22,384 nt of DNA, from the NCBI GenBank assembly GCA_035634255.1, contig DASQDI010000137.1, positions 1 through 22,384 on the forward strand. The letters run 5' to 3'. The notes under the pieces were generated by a model that saw only the letters and a list, made by a program, of their open reading frames with translations, was not told the DNA's origin and did not search any database. The translations under genes were made by a program, and so were the position numbers. Positions within the stretch are counted from its first letter, which is position 1; each line of letters starts with the position of its first letter. Positions 1 to 8,025 of this stretch are shown one piece after another. The stretch is from DATLMR01 sp035634255 (lineage in GTDB: Bacteria; Acidobacteriota; Blastocatellia; UBA7656).

Positions 1-78
1 ATCTGTACACCTGTCCCTGCCGGTGCGACGGAAAGTAGTCGCGCGCTGTGCCTTAGTATTCAGGAGGTCGCGGTAATC

Positions 79-315
79 ATGTTCGGCAATCATTCCACCG
101 TCTTTTCCATCCGGGAGATCAGGCAATTTTATCCGGACCAGTGGGTCGCAATCACCGTCAAGGAGATCGACGCGGACGGCTTCGCCGCGTCGGGCGTAGT
201 GATAATGCACGACACGAACGAGAGCCGCGTGTGGCCCGCCGCCATGCTCGGCGATGGTGACGATACGGTCTACGTCTTTTACACGGGCGCGCGCCGCGCG
301 GTCCCGGCCGTGTGA
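79..315 (+). CDS. Small conserved-looking hypothetical protein (78 aa)
   Basis: This short open frame has an AGGAGG ribosome-binding site 11 bases before its ATG, which supports it as a real gene. The product is a soluble, slightly acidic protein of 78 residues with no signal peptide, membrane segment or cysteine. The N-terminal half contains a YPDQWVAI stretch followed by alternating hydrophobic and polar residues that suggest a small beta-rich fold. It loosely recalls the short 'YPGxWVAI' proteins grouped under DUF5678-like names, but the match is too weak for a name. It stands alone on the plus strand, 136 bp before the pirin gene, and no function can be assigned. Confidence 0.55.
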   Translation: MFGNHSTVFSIREIRQFYPDQWVAITVKEIDADGFAASGVVIMHDTNESRVWPAAMLGDGDDTVYVFYTGARRAVPAV

Positions 316-451
316 CGGCGCGTCGAGCCGTCCCCGAATCCCGCCTTCCACTCCGGTAGCGTCGCCGTTGCCCGGCCCTCCCTGCGCCCTCTTTACAACT
401 TGTCTATACTGATAATGGGAGCTAATTCGACGAATACCAGGGAGGGCACAG

Positions 452-1150
452 ATGATAAAAGTGATTCACAGTGGGGAACGGTTTCATTTCGAGAGCGACT
501 GGCTATCGACTTACTGGCACTTCAGCTTCGACCGCTACTACGATCCGACCAACATGAGCTTCGGGGCCCTGAGGGTCTTCAACGACGACGTGGTGCAGCC
601 GTCCACGGGATTCCCTCTGCACGGCCACAGCGAGATGGAGATCATCACCTACGTGATAGAGGGAGAGCTTGAGCACAAAGACAGCACGGGCGGGGCGGGC
701 CGCATCGGCCCCGGCGAGGTCCAGCGCATGAGCGCGGGCACGGGCATCAAACATTCCGAGTACAACCCGTCATCCGACACCCCCGTCCACCTCCTTCAGA
801 TGTGGATAACGCCATCCGAAAGAGGGCTAACGCCATCCTACGAGCAGCTGCGGTTTACGAAAGAGCAGCGCGCGGGCCGGCTGCTGCCGGTCGCGTCGGG
901 CCAGGACATGCCGGGGGTCGTGAAGGTGCATCAGGACACGACCGTTTATGTATCGACGATCCGGCCGGGAGACGACGTCGTCCACGACATCGCGCCCGGC
1001 AGGCGCGCTTATCTCTTCGTCATCGAGGGGGAGTTGGAGGTGAACGGCGAGGCGCTCGCGAAAGGGGATCAGGCCAGAATCCAGACCGAATCCCGGCTCT
1101 CTTTCACGGCCTCCGCCCCGTCCGACATTCTGCTCATAGACCTGCCGTGA
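452..1150 (+). CDS. Pirin family protein (YhhW-type bicupin)
   Basis: The 232-residue product matches the YhhW/pirin family in length and layout: two cupin barrels, the N-terminal one (about residues 10-125) carrying the metal site. The ligands expected from E. coli YhhW are all present at the same numbering: His57 and His59 in the HGHSEME motif, and His101 and Glu103 in KHSEYN. Family members bind a transition metal, and YhhW degrades quercetin in vitro as a 2,3-dioxygenase; the physiological substrate is generally unknown and is unknown here. The C-terminal cupin (about 145-232) lacks an obvious metal site, as is usual. A GGGAGGG ribosome-binding site lies just before the ATG. The gene is monocistronic and convergent with the threonine dehydratase gene. 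Confidence 0.92.
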   Translation: MIKVIHSGERFHFESDWLSTYWHFSFDRYYDPTNMSFGALRVFNDDVVQPSTGFPLHGHSEMEIITYVIEGELEHKDSTGGAGRIGPGEVQRMSAGTGIKHSEYNPSSDTPVHLLQMWITPSERGLTPSYEQLRFTKEQRAGRLLPVASGQDMPGVVKVHQDTTVYVSTIRPGDDVVHDIAPGRRAYLFVIEGELEVNGEALAKGDQARIQTESRLSFTASAPSDILLIDLP

Positions 1151-1156
1151 TAGGCG

Positions 1157-1195
1157 CGCGGGCGCGCGAGCCTGTCGCCCGAGCGCCCGCGTTTT
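1157..1195 (+). terminator. Possible intrinsic terminator after the pirin gene
   Basis: A perfect 9-bp inverted repeat, CGCGGGCGC (1157-1165) and GCGCCCGCG (1183-1191), encloses a 17-nt loop and is followed directly by TTTT on the plus strand. It begins 7 bases after the pirin stop codon and sits in the short gap between two convergent genes. The T tract is short and overlaps the stop codon of the opposing gene, so the assignment is only moderate. Confidence 0.45.
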
Positions 1196-2141
1196 ATCCG
1201 ACCACTTCTTTAAAGAGGTCGAGGCTGATATTGCGCCCGGTGATTATTACCCCGATCTTCTCTTCTTCGATCTGAGACTCGACGGCCGCGGCGAGGGCGA
1301 CGGCGGCCGAGCCTTCGATCATCACGTGATCTTCTCGGGCCATCCCCGCGAGGGCGGCTCGTATGGAATGCTCGCTCACCAGGAAAATATCGTCCACCAG
1401 CTCGCGCGCAATCGGGAAAGTGATCGAGCCGGGCTCGATGTTTCCAGACAGGCCGTCGGCGATGGTCTCTTCTTCCTGAATCTCGACTATGCGCCCGGCC
1501 CTGAATGCTTCGCGCATCGAAGGCGACGCAGCGGGCTCCGCCCCATAAATCTTTACGCGCGGGTTGAGGGCTTTCGCCGCGATGGCCACGCCCGCTATCA
1601 GCCCGCCCCCGCCGACCGGCACGATAATCGCTTCAAGCCCCGGCTCGTCCTCAAGCATCTCAAGCGCAACAGTGCCCTGTCCCGCTATCACGTCAGCGTC
1701 GTTATAAGGCGAGGCGAAGCACGCCCCGGACTCGCGCTCGAGGTCGCGCGCTGCCCTCTCCGCCTCGTCATAGGTCGCGCCGCGCTCGATCAGGTTTACG
1801 CGGAAGCGGCGGATGGCCTCGACTTTAGCGCGCGAAGCCGATTCGGGGACTACGATGGTGGCGTCGAGGCCGAGGGCTTCCGCGCAGTAGGCCACGCCGA
1901 GGCCGTGATTTCCCGCCGAGACGGTGAGCACTTGTCGGGGCCGCTCGGCGACGAGCGAGAGCTTTGCCATCGCGCCGCGGAGCTTGAATGAGCCGGTCGC
2001 CTGAAAGCATTCCAGCTTGAGCCACACGTCGCGCGAAGTCCCGTCCGACAGGCGGCGCGAGCGTTCGAGCGGCGTACGGCGCGCGACCCCCGTTATTCGC
2101 GCGCGCGCGCTTTCGATATCTTTTACGGTCGGTCTATGCAT
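1194..2141 (-). CDS. Threonine/serine dehydratase (PLP-dependent, fold type II)
   Basis: This 315-residue enzyme should deaminate threonine to 2-oxobutanoate, and/or serine to pyruvate, in the cytoplasm. The PLP-binding lysine is Lys53 in the motif SFKLRGA. The asparagine loop SAGNHG lies at 75-80 and the phosphate-binding glycine loop VPVGGGG at 174-180. The segment DADVIAGQGT (148-157) is typical of threonine dehydratases. The length corresponds to the catalytic domain alone: there is no C-terminal ACT-type regulatory domain, so this is the short catabolic or serine-racemase-like form rather than full-length IlvA. The first 19 bp overlap the end of rsmB, suggesting translational coupling. 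Substrate preference cannot be decided from sequence alone. Confidence 0.9.
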   Translation of the reverse strand: MHRPTVKDIESARARITGVARRTPLERSRRLSDGTSRDVWLKLECFQATGSFKLRGAMAKLSLVAERPRQVLTVSAGNHGLGVAYCAEALGLDATIVVPESASRAKVEAIRRFRVNLIERGATYDEAERAARDLERESGACFASPYNDADVIAGQGTVALEMLEDEPGLEAIIVPVGGGGLIAGVAIAAKALNPRVKIYGAEPAASPSMREAFRAGRIVEIQEEETIADGLSGNIEPGSITFPIARELVDDIFLVSEHSIRAALAGMAREDHVMIEGSAAVALAAAVESQIEEEKIGVIITGRNISLDLFKEVVG

Positions 2142-3481
2142 AATCTTTCGAGCACGGCGGCGAAGAAGCCGTCCGTGTTGTGCCGGTGAGGGAAGGTCCT
2201 GACGAATTTGTCGAGCGTGATGACCGCCTCCGGCGCGCGCGGCTTGACCACGCGAAACGGCGCGCCGTTTTCTATGAAGCGGGTGATCACGTTCTCATTC
2301 TCTTCGGGCTCGACGGAGCAGGTCGAATAGACGAGCCTCCCTCCGGGTGCGACCGCCCGCGCGCCCCTGCTCAGTAGCTCGGCCTGCACGTCGGCCAGTC
2401 GCTCAATGTCCTGGGGCGTGAGCCTCCACTTAATCTCCGGGTTGCGCCTGAGCGTGCCGGTGCCCGAGCAGGGCGCGTCGATGAGCACGCGGTCGAAGGG
2501 GGGCGCGCTTTCATGGAAAGGCAGGTTGCGCGTGGCGTCTAAAGCGACCGGAGCGACGCTCGCGGCACCTAGCCTGCGGCACGTCGAGGCGAGCGTGGCG
2601 AGCCGGTGCGGGTGGATGTCGCACGCGGCGATGAGGGCTTCGCCCCCGGTCAGGGCCGCGATGTGGGAAGACTTCGAGCCGGGCGCGGCGCAGAGGTCGA
2701 GGACCCGCTCGCCGCTTTTAGGGTCGAGGAGCCGGGAGACCATCTGTGACGCCTCGTCCTGGATGTAGATCAGACCGTCTTCGACCGCGCGCGTTGACGC
2801 GGACAACGCCCCCTGCTCGACCGTGAACGCGCCATCGATCAGGCCGGACGGGGCGGCCGTGATGCCTTCGGACAGCAGGGCCGCCAGCGCCTCGCCCTCG
2901 CCCGCGCGCAGAGTGTTTACGCGAAAGGTTGCGGGGGGCGGCTCGTTATTGGCGAGCGCGAGCGCGCTCGTCTCCCGATGGCCGAGCATGGTCTGCCATC
3001 GCTCAAGCATCCACTGGGGGTGCGCCAGCTCGGCCGCTTCGCGCTCCAGAGGGTCGGACAGCCCCGCGCCAGCGCGGTCTTCCATGCCGCGCGAGGCCGA
3101 GCGCAGGACGGCGTTCGCCATCCCCGACGCGCTCGCCTTGCCCGACAGCTTGACGAGGTTGACCGATTCGTTCACCGCCGCCGAGTGGGGGATGCGCGTG
3201 AGGTGGCGGATTTGATAAAGCCCCATCCTGAGCGCGAGCAGTACGGGCGGGTCGATCCGGTCGACGCGCCGTCGCGAGTACTTTTCGACGAAGTGGTCGA
3301 GCGCGCCGCGCCACCTGAGGACCCCGAGCGTGATCTCCCTCGCGAGCGAGCGGTCCTCGCGCGACAGGCTTCCCTCCGGCATCGCGGAGAGGAGCACGGA
3401 AGCATACGCGCCTTCCTCTTCGACTCTGCGTAAGATATCGAAAGCGGCTCGCCTCGCGGGACTGACCTTGATATTGCCCAT
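2123..3481 (-). CDS. rsmB: 16S rRNA (cytosine-5-)-methyltransferase RsmB
   Basis: RsmB methylates C967 of 16S rRNA (E. coli numbering) using S-adenosylmethionine. The protein has an N-terminal NusB-like helical RNA-binding domain (about residues 5-140) and a C-terminal Rossmann methyltransferase domain. The SAM-binding motif DLCAAPGSKS lies at 262-271. The two cysteines of RNA m5C methyltransferases are Cys338 in DAPCSGTG and Cys388 in STCSVEPEE. I chose the ATG at 3481 (452 aa) because the protein then begins MGNIKVSPARRAAFDIL, the normal family start; an in-frame ATG at 3520 would add 13 unrelated residues. Neither start has a strong ribosome-binding site. The end of the gene overlaps the start of the dehydratase gene. 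Confidence 0.93.
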   Translation of the reverse strand: MGNIKVSPARRAAFDILRRVEEEGAYASVLLSAMPEGSLSREDRSLAREITLGVLRWRGALDHFVEKYSRRRVDRIDPPVLLALRMGLYQIRHLTRIPHSAAVNESVNLVKLSGKASASGMANAVLRSASRGMEDRAGAGLSDPLEREAAELAHPQWMLERWQTMLGHRETSALALANNEPPPATFRVNTLRAGEGEALAALLSEGITAAPSGLIDGAFTVEQGALSASTRAVEDGLIYIQDEASQMVSRLLDPKSGERVLDLCAAPGSKSSHIAALTGGEALIAACDIHPHRLATLASTCRRLGAASVAPVALDATRNLPFHESAPPFDRVLIDAPCSGTGTLRRNPEIKWRLTPQDIERLADVQAELLSRGARAVAPGGRLVYSTCSVEPEENENVITRFIENGAPFRVVKPRAPEAVITLDKFVRTFPHRHNTDGFFAAVLERLCIDRP

Positions 3482-3556
3482 CCTGAAATGATTATTGCGG
3501 AACGCCGCCCGGCCGTCCATCGGCTGCGCGGGCCGCGCGGCTTGTGTGACGGCGGC

Positions 3557-4990
3557 TTACCTTTGCCGGTCGTCCGGGAACTGGAGGTCGGCGGCCCTGA
3601 TCTCGAACTTCCACCACTCCTTGCCGGTCAGGTCGATGGCTCGGAGGGTCAGCCTGCGGTCGCGGGCCGGGCCCGCCACGTCGATCAGGCCGAAGTTCCT
3701 GACTCCCGTGACCCAGGTGTCGGGCACGCGCGCCGGGTTGTTGGCCTCGCGCTCGTTGCGCCCCGTCCCCGCCGTCAGAGGGCTCGACGTGAAATCATAG
3801 AGCGGGTACATGCCGGGCTCGACTCTCTTGATCAACTCCGTGTGGTGCCTGTCGCCCGAGAGGAAGACCACCCCGCTTATCTTGTTGTCCCGGATGAAAT
3901 CGAGCAGCCGCTTCTGCTCCGAGGGGAAGTTGGTGAGCGTTTCGTAAAGCGTCACGGGGTTGAGCACCTGATTGCCGTTCACGACGATCTTGAATGTGGC
4001 CTGGCTTGAGCGGAGGGATTCGAGCAGCCACCGCATCTGCGCCTCGCCCAGCATGACCTTGTCCGGGCCGACGGGCCAGTGGTTCGGCGAGCGGTGATAG
4101 CGGTCATCCAGCAGGAAGAATTCAACGTCGGCCCACTCGAAGCGCCCGAACACTCCGGGGGTCTCCCGAGAGCCGTACGTCATGTTGGCCCAGTAATCTT
4201 TAAAGATGCGCAGGCTGGCGTCTTTGAGTCGGAAGGTGCGGTCCGAATCGTTCGGCCCGTAATCGTGATCGTCCCAGGTCGCGTAGTTGTGGACGGAAGC
4301 CAGGAGCGGCTGCAACTCCTTCAGGGCCCGGTTCTGCGCGTAGCGGTAGCGCATGGCTTCTTCGTTCAGCCAGTCGGCCTCGCGGTAATAGATGTTGTCT
4401 CCCATCCAGATCATAAGGTCCGGCTTCTGCTGATGGAGCGTCGTGAATACTTCATAGTCCCCGCCGTAAGCCCGTCCGGGCCTGTCGTAAGGCGGGTCGT
4501 TTACGTAAGCGCAGGAGCCTATCGCTATCCGGAAGGCGGGCGGGTCCGACCGCCACCGCCACATCGGCTGAGTCTGGAAGGTGGTCGGGTACGGGAGCGT
4601 CACCCGCGCGCCGTTTATGTAGACTTCGTAATCGTACTTCGTCCCGAATTCGAGGCCGGAGAGGGTGAACCGCGCGATGAGGTCGCGCTCTTCCGCCGTC
4701 CTCGCCGGAGCGCTCAGGCGCGCGCTCGCCGGGTCCGCCTGCTTCCAGAAGCGCAGCTGCACGTCGGCGGGCTGCTCGGTCTGAAGCCACACCTCCGTCT
4801 GCGTGATGTCGGAATAGCCCAGCATCGGCCCCGAGCGCAGGAGCGGCCGCGTGTCCCTGCCGGGCTGCCTTGGAGTCGGCGGAGGTGATTGAGATGTCTG
4901 CGCTTGCCTCGCTGACGCGAGCGGAGAGATAAGTATCAGAGCGATTAAAAAGAGCGGGAGCAATCGTTTCTTCATGGGCCTCGTATTCAT
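3557..4990 (-). CDS. Secreted PhoD-like alkaline phosphatase/phosphodiesterase
   Basis: A PhoD-family metallophosphoesterase of 477 residues. The N-terminus is a Sec-type signal peptide: a KKR patch, a hydrophobic stretch at 9-24 and a likely cleavage after LASA (residue 27). Many PhoD proteins instead use the Tat system, and no twin-arginine motif is seen here. An N-terminal beta domain (about 50-140) precedes the catalytic domain. The expected metal ligands are visible: Cys160 in IAIGSCAY, Asp198-Asn199 in WMGDNIYY, the WDDHDYGPND motif at 239-248, and SGDRHH at 378-383. It probably releases phosphate from phosphate esters in the periplasm. An in-frame ATG at 4975, with GAGG only 3 bases upstream and giving an MKKRLLP start, may be the true start. 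Confidence 0.9.
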   Translation of the reverse strand: MNTRPMKKRLLPLFLIALILISPLASARQAQTSQSPPPTPRQPGRDTRPLLRSGPMLGYSDITQTEVWLQTEQPADVQLRFWKQADPASARLSAPARTAEERDLIARFTLSGLEFGTKYDYEVYINGARVTLPYPTTFQTQPMWRWRSDPPAFRIAIGSCAYVNDPPYDRPGRAYGGDYEVFTTLHQQKPDLMIWMGDNIYYREADWLNEEAMRYRYAQNRALKELQPLLASVHNYATWDDHDYGPNDSDRTFRLKDASLRIFKDYWANMTYGSRETPGVFGRFEWADVEFFLLDDRYHRSPNHWPVGPDKVMLGEAQMRWLLESLRSSQATFKIVVNGNQVLNPVTLYETLTNFPSEQKRLLDFIRDNKISGVVFLSGDRHHTELIKRVEPGMYPLYDFTSSPLTAGTGRNEREANNPARVPDTWVTGVRNFGLIDVAGPARDRRLTLRAIDLTGKEWWKFEIRAADLQFPDDRQR

Positions 4991-5078
4991 CGGGTTTTAA
5001 TCGATCCGCCGAAAAGACGATCAAATTACGGGCTCGGCCCGGCGTCGGGATGGCCCGCGCGAGCCGCGAGCCGCGCCG

Positions 5079-5588
5079 CTACGTCTGCTTGTCTTCGCGC
5101 TGCACGCGCTTGATCGCCTCGGGCTCAAGCTCTTCCGCAACCCTGTTGAACTTGATGAAGACGCCCCACGCGGCGAGGAGCGCGGCGGTCGCGATCCCTA
5201 TCCATGACACCTGCGGCAACTCCGCCGGGTTATCATGTATCAGTTGGAAGACGGCCACGAGGAATTCGATGGAAAGCGAAACGATTATGACGATCAGGAA
5301 GCGCGAGAGGAACCGGCGCACGCGCGTGGGCACGCTCATCTCGGCCTCGCGCCGGACCTCCTCGTCGAGGATCGTCTGCCCCAGCTCCAGAGCCGCGACC
5401 GCGATGGTCAGCAGCCCTATGCTCTCAAGGATCGAGTTGAAGCGGTCCCTCAGGGCCAGCTGCGCCCCCGGATTCACGCCATGCCACAGCTCAATCGCGG
5501 CGAAGGCGATGAGGCTGAAGGCGCAGGCGATGAAGAAGACCGTGACGAGCGTGAAGCCGGCGGCGAAGATTTTCTGAAAGCCTTTCAT
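5079..5588 (-). CDS. Four-helix integral membrane protein of unknown function
   Basis: The 169-residue product has four clear hydrophobic segments, at about residues 8-34, 53-72, 92-117 and 128-147. They are joined by a loop containing DEEVRREAE (about 76-84), and the tail is charged and presumably cytoplasmic. No enzyme motif, cysteine pair or histidine cluster is visible, so no activity can be proposed. An AAGG ribosome-binding site lies 7 bases before the ATG. The gene follows the cysteine-cluster gene by 37 bp on the same strand and may be cotranscribed with it. Confidence 0.75.
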   Translation of the reverse strand: MKGFQKIFAAGFTLVTVFFIACAFSLIAFAAIELWHGVNPGAQLALRDRFNSILESIGLLTIAVAALELGQTILDEEVRREAEMSVPTRVRRFLSRFLIVIIVSLSIEFLVAVFQLIHDNPAELPQVSWIGIATAALLAAWGVFIKFNRVAEELEPEAIKRVQREDKQT

Positions 5589-5625
5589 TGATTAGCCTTA
5601 CTTAACGACGCGGGTCGCGAAGATT

Positions 5626-6042
5626 CTAAGCTGATGGGATGAACTCGTCATCACACTGCCTTCGCCGCTCGGAGGCAAGGAAGTCATAATACCCGCACCG
5701 GGTGCTGTCCGGGTACTCGCGGCAGACGCCCGGCCGCGCGTGGTAGATCGTGCAGCGCCGCTCGGTCGCGTCGAGGAACTGGCAGACCTTCTTGAAGATG
5801 TGATCCTTCCTGTGCCGGAGCACGCGCTCCCCGTACGCGATCTTGGTGTACCGCGCTTCGGCCGTCTCGTAGGTGACGCCGAAGTGCTTGGCGAGCCTTT
5901 TTATGTCCCTGCGCGTCACCTCGATCCGATCATAGCTACAGCAGTAGGCGGGGCACTTCAGGCAGTTGAACAGCACGCGCAGGGAGCGGTCATTCCTGAC
6001 CCTCCCATTCTCTATCACTTTTCCCTTTTCGATGGCATCCAT
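5626..6042 (-). CDS. YkgJ-family cysteine-cluster protein
   Basis: A small cytoplasmic protein of 138 residues with the cysteine pattern of the YkgJ (CxxCxxCC) family, probably a zinc- or iron-binding protein. Cysteines fall at 27, 30, 34 and 35 in NCLKCPAYCC, then at 87, 97, 107 and 116, with another at 130. The segment CTIYHARPGVCREYP is a hallmark of the family. Biochemical function is unknown for most members. I place the start at the ATG at 6042 because AAAGGAA lies 8 bases upstream; a TTG immediately before it is also in frame. It lies between the LOG-family gene (151 bp upstream) and the membrane-protein gene. Confidence 0.85.
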   Translation of the reverse strand: MDAIEKGKVIENGRVRNDRSLRVLFNCLKCPAYCCSYDRIEVTRRDIKRLAKHFGVTYETAEARYTKIAYGERVLRHRKDHIFKKVCQFLDATERRCTIYHARPGVCREYPDSTRCGYYDFLASERRRQCDDEFIPSA

Positions 6043-6192
6043 CAATTAAATTCCTTTGATATTAAGGCGGATATAAAGAAGCAGAGTCATTCTATAACGC
6101 GGGGTGATTGCAGACAATCATTATCAACCGATGCGGGGGAAAATTACGCGCGGAATCTCTGCCGAGGCCCCCGGGCTTTCTTCCAGAATCCT

Positions 6193-6774
6193 TCAAACGT
6201 CCCGGCGGTCTATCCACTTGCTGACCGAAGGCATCTCGTATGATTCCAGCCGCTCGATCAATTCCTGAGGCTCTTCGCCTATGACGATCAGAGAGCGGTG
6301 CTCGGGCCTGATGAACTTCTGCGAGACCGCGTGGTCGAAGAAGGAGATGAGGTGGCGGTAGTAATCATCGACGTTCAGCAGCCCGCAGGGCTTCCTGTGC
6401 AGGCCGAGCTGCGCCCATGTCAGTATCTCGCAGAACTCTTCGAGGGTCCCCATCCCGCCCGGCAGAGCGATGAAGCCGTCGGCCAGGTCCGACATCATCA
6501 TCTTACGCTCGTGCATCGAGCCGACGATGCGGAGGTCGGACACGCCGACGTGCGCGACCTCTTTCTCGATGAGCGCCTCCGGGATGACCCCCACTACCTC
6601 TCCCCCGCCCTCGATTGCCGAGTTTGCGACCGCCCCCATAAGGCCGCAACGCGCGCCTCCGTAGACGAGCCCGATGCCTCTGGCGGCGATGATCTCGCCC
6701 AGTTTTTTGGCCGCTTCAAGATAAGCGGGGCTCGCCCCCGAGCTGGACCCGCAGAAGACGCAGATTCTTTTCAT
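6193..6774 (-). CDS. LOG-family protein (TIGR00730; nucleotide 5'-monophosphate phosphoribohydrolase-like)
   Basis: This 193-residue Rossmann-fold protein belongs to the family once mislabelled lysine decarboxylase. Characterised members remove ribose 5-phosphate from purine or cytokinin nucleoside monophosphates. The signature is PGGMGTLEE at 105-113, preceded by the HERK segment (88-91) that supplies the conserved Arg90 and Lys91. The N-terminal ICVFCGSSSG (4-13) forms the nucleotide-binding loop. The length is normal for the family. The start is set at the ATG at 6774, which has GGAAG six bases upstream and gives the standard MKRICVFCGSS beginning; a longer in-frame reading would add 13 unconserved residues. 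Confidence 0.9.
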   Translation of the reverse strand: MKRICVFCGSSSGASPAYLEAAKKLGEIIAARGIGLVYGGARCGLMGAVANSAIEGGGEVVGVIPEALIEKEVAHVGVSDLRIVGSMHERKMMMSDLADGFIALPGGMGTLEEFCEILTWAQLGLHRKPCGLLNVDDYYRHLISFFDHAVSQKFIRPEHRSLIVIGEEPQELIERLESYEMPSVSKWIDRRDV

Positions 6775-6887
6775 AATCCACTTCCGTTCGCCCGTATCGA
6801 ATGACCGCCGCAATGATCGCGACAGGGAAGGCGAATGAGCCGGCCGGCACCCTTCGATAAAGTTTACGAAACGCGGGGCATGACACG

Positions 6888-6910
6888 GGGGCCACCCCGA
6901 CGGTGGCCCC
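6888..6910 (-). terminator. Strong hairpin downstream of the LysW-like gene
   Basis: A perfect 9-bp stem, GGGGCCACC (6888-6896) with GGTGGCCCC (6902-6910), has a 5-nt loop. It lies about 60 bp after the stop of the LysW-like gene and before the LOG-family gene on the same strand. It has no T tract on either side, so it may be an mRNA-stabilising stem or a factor-dependent terminator rather than a classical intrinsic one. Confidence 0.3.
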
Positions 6911-6972
6911 TGCGCGGCTCTGCGGTGCGGGCGAAGTCCGGCTCGATGTGGCTATCTTGCTGGACAGGGCGA

Positions 6973-7146
6973 TCACTCTCCCCAGTCTTCTTCTTCTTCT
7001 TCGGTTGCCACGTCCAGTTCGATAGGGTCCAGACCGACAACTTCCAGGACGGTTCCACAGTCGGAGCACTCAACTACGTCCCCCTTGTCTGTATCTTCAT
7101 CCACCTGTACCTCTGTCTCGCATTCTGGGCAGGTTCCTCTTGGCAT
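6973..7146 (-). CDS. LysW-like amino-group carrier protein
   Basis: A 57-residue acidic protein that matches LysW, the carrier whose C-terminal glutamate is joined by an isopeptide bond to alpha-aminoadipate or glutamate during lysine or ornithine synthesis in Thermus and archaea. It has two CxxC zinc-binding pairs, Cys6/Cys9 in CPEC and Cys27/Cys30 in CSDC, the segment VLEVVGLDPIEL in the middle, and the diagnostic C-terminus EDWGE after five consecutive glutamates. GGAGGA lies 9 bases before the ATG. None of the usual partners (LysX ligase, LysZ kinase, LysY reductase, LysJ, LysK) is nearby, so its pathway cannot be read from the context. Confidence 0.85.
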   Translation of the reverse strand: MPRGTCPECETEVQVDEDTDKGDVVECSDCGTVLEVVGLDPIELDVATEEEEEDWGE

Positions 7147-7175
7147 GTTCTTAGTTCCTCCGTGGTGATCAAGCG

Positions 7176-7204
7176 TCTATCCACCTGATAAAGTGAAAAG
7201 TCAA
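7176..7204 (-). promoter_or_regulatory. Candidate promoter for the LysW-like gene
   Basis: Read on the minus strand, a TTGACT -35 hexamer (7199-7204) and a GATAGA -10 hexamer (7176-7181) are separated by 17 bp. This would give a leader of roughly 20-25 nt with GGAGGA at 7156-7161. The -35 is good and the -10 weak, so this is a candidate only. Confidence 0.35.
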
Positions 7205-7284
7205 GCGGCCAAAAAATGTAAACTGAAAATTGAGCGATTTGCAAGAACTAGATGCTCGAAGACCGCAAATAGTTTCGGGCACCA

Positions 7285-8025
7285 TCACCTGCGGTCCGCG
7301 AGCCCCTCGCCCGCCGTGGCCATAAGCTTGCGCGCGCGTTTCGCTTCGGGACTTTCCGGAAACCTTGCAACGATCTCGCGGTAAGCCTGCCCATCATAAA
7401 TATAGCCGCGCATCTGTTCGTTGAACTTGAACCTGACCCCCAGCTTGCTGTAGCGGTCGAGGCCCGGATCGCTCAGGTAATAATCGCGCAGGCTGACCGG
7501 AGCGCCTTCGACATCGAGGGCCGCGAGCCGCCTGCGGGCCCTAACCCCTAAGGCGTTGGCCGAGCGCTCAGCCTCCTCAGCCAGCGCGAGGAGCACGCCC
7601 GGCATGAGCGGAGACCGTGCGAACCGCTCGCGGAAGAGGCGGCAAAGCGACAGACGATCAAGCCCTTCCAGGCTCATTACGAGATTCGCAACACGCCGGT
7701 CATCGCCCGCGCGTCCGGGAACTGCGAGCGCCGCCTCGTGAATCCACCCGCGGGTCCGCCTAGTGACCGCCACGCGGTAGAAGCCGGGCTGACCAGCTCC
7801 CGCCCGCCTCGCGCCGATGATGTAGACCGCGCGCCCAAGGCGCAATCTCTGTAACACCTCCCCCGTAACATCCGGGCCGCTTCTGAGCGCCGACAGCCTG
7901 TCGTCCACGACGAAAGCTCGGGCCGCGCGGCCCGAAGGATTAGTTTGAGCGCCGGCTGCCACAGCAGCCAGCAGGTAAAGCAGAATGGTCAAAACAACTC
8001 TGTCAAAAAGCGCGGGACTGCGCAT
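7285..8025 (-). CDS. Secreted SH3-like domain protein of unknown function
   Basis: The 246-residue product starts with a signal peptide (hydrophobic core about residues 9-24, likely cleavage after AGA at about 26). Next comes a bacterial SH3-like domain (about 35-105): the RSGP turn, the LGRAVYIIG strand and the RGWIH motif are typical of such domains in periplasmic or cell-wall proteins. The rest is helical, arginine-rich and of unknown type; the last 30 residues (YREIVARFPESPEAKRARKL) resemble a single TPR-like helix pair. The start is secure, with AGGAGG 8 bases before the ATG. It probably acts in the periplasm by binding a protein or glycan, but no reaction can be inferred. Confidence 0.75.
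   Translation of the reverse strand: MRSPALFDRVVLTILLYLLAAVAAGAQTNPSGRAARAFVVDDRLSALRSGPDVTGEVLQRLRLGRAVYIIGARRAGAGQPGFYRVAVTRRTRGWIHEAALAVPGRAGDDRRVANLVMSLEGLDRLSLCRLFRERFARSPLMPGVLLALAEEAERSANALGVRARRRLAALDVEGAPVSLRDYYLSDPGLDRYSKLGVRFKFNEQMRGYIYDGQAYREIVARFPESPEAKRARKLMATAGEGLADRR

Noticed and set aside
391..416. Possible promoter before the pirin gene (TTTACA near 393, TATACT at 405-410)
   Set aside because: No -35/-10 pair has acceptable spacing; the hexamers are too close together to be called.
4079..4888. Long plus-strand open frame (269 codons) opposite the phosphatase gene
   Set aside because: It lies wholly antisense to a well-supported PhoD-like gene, is rich in Arg/Val/Pro as expected from the reverse complement of GC-rich coding DNA, and shows no motif.
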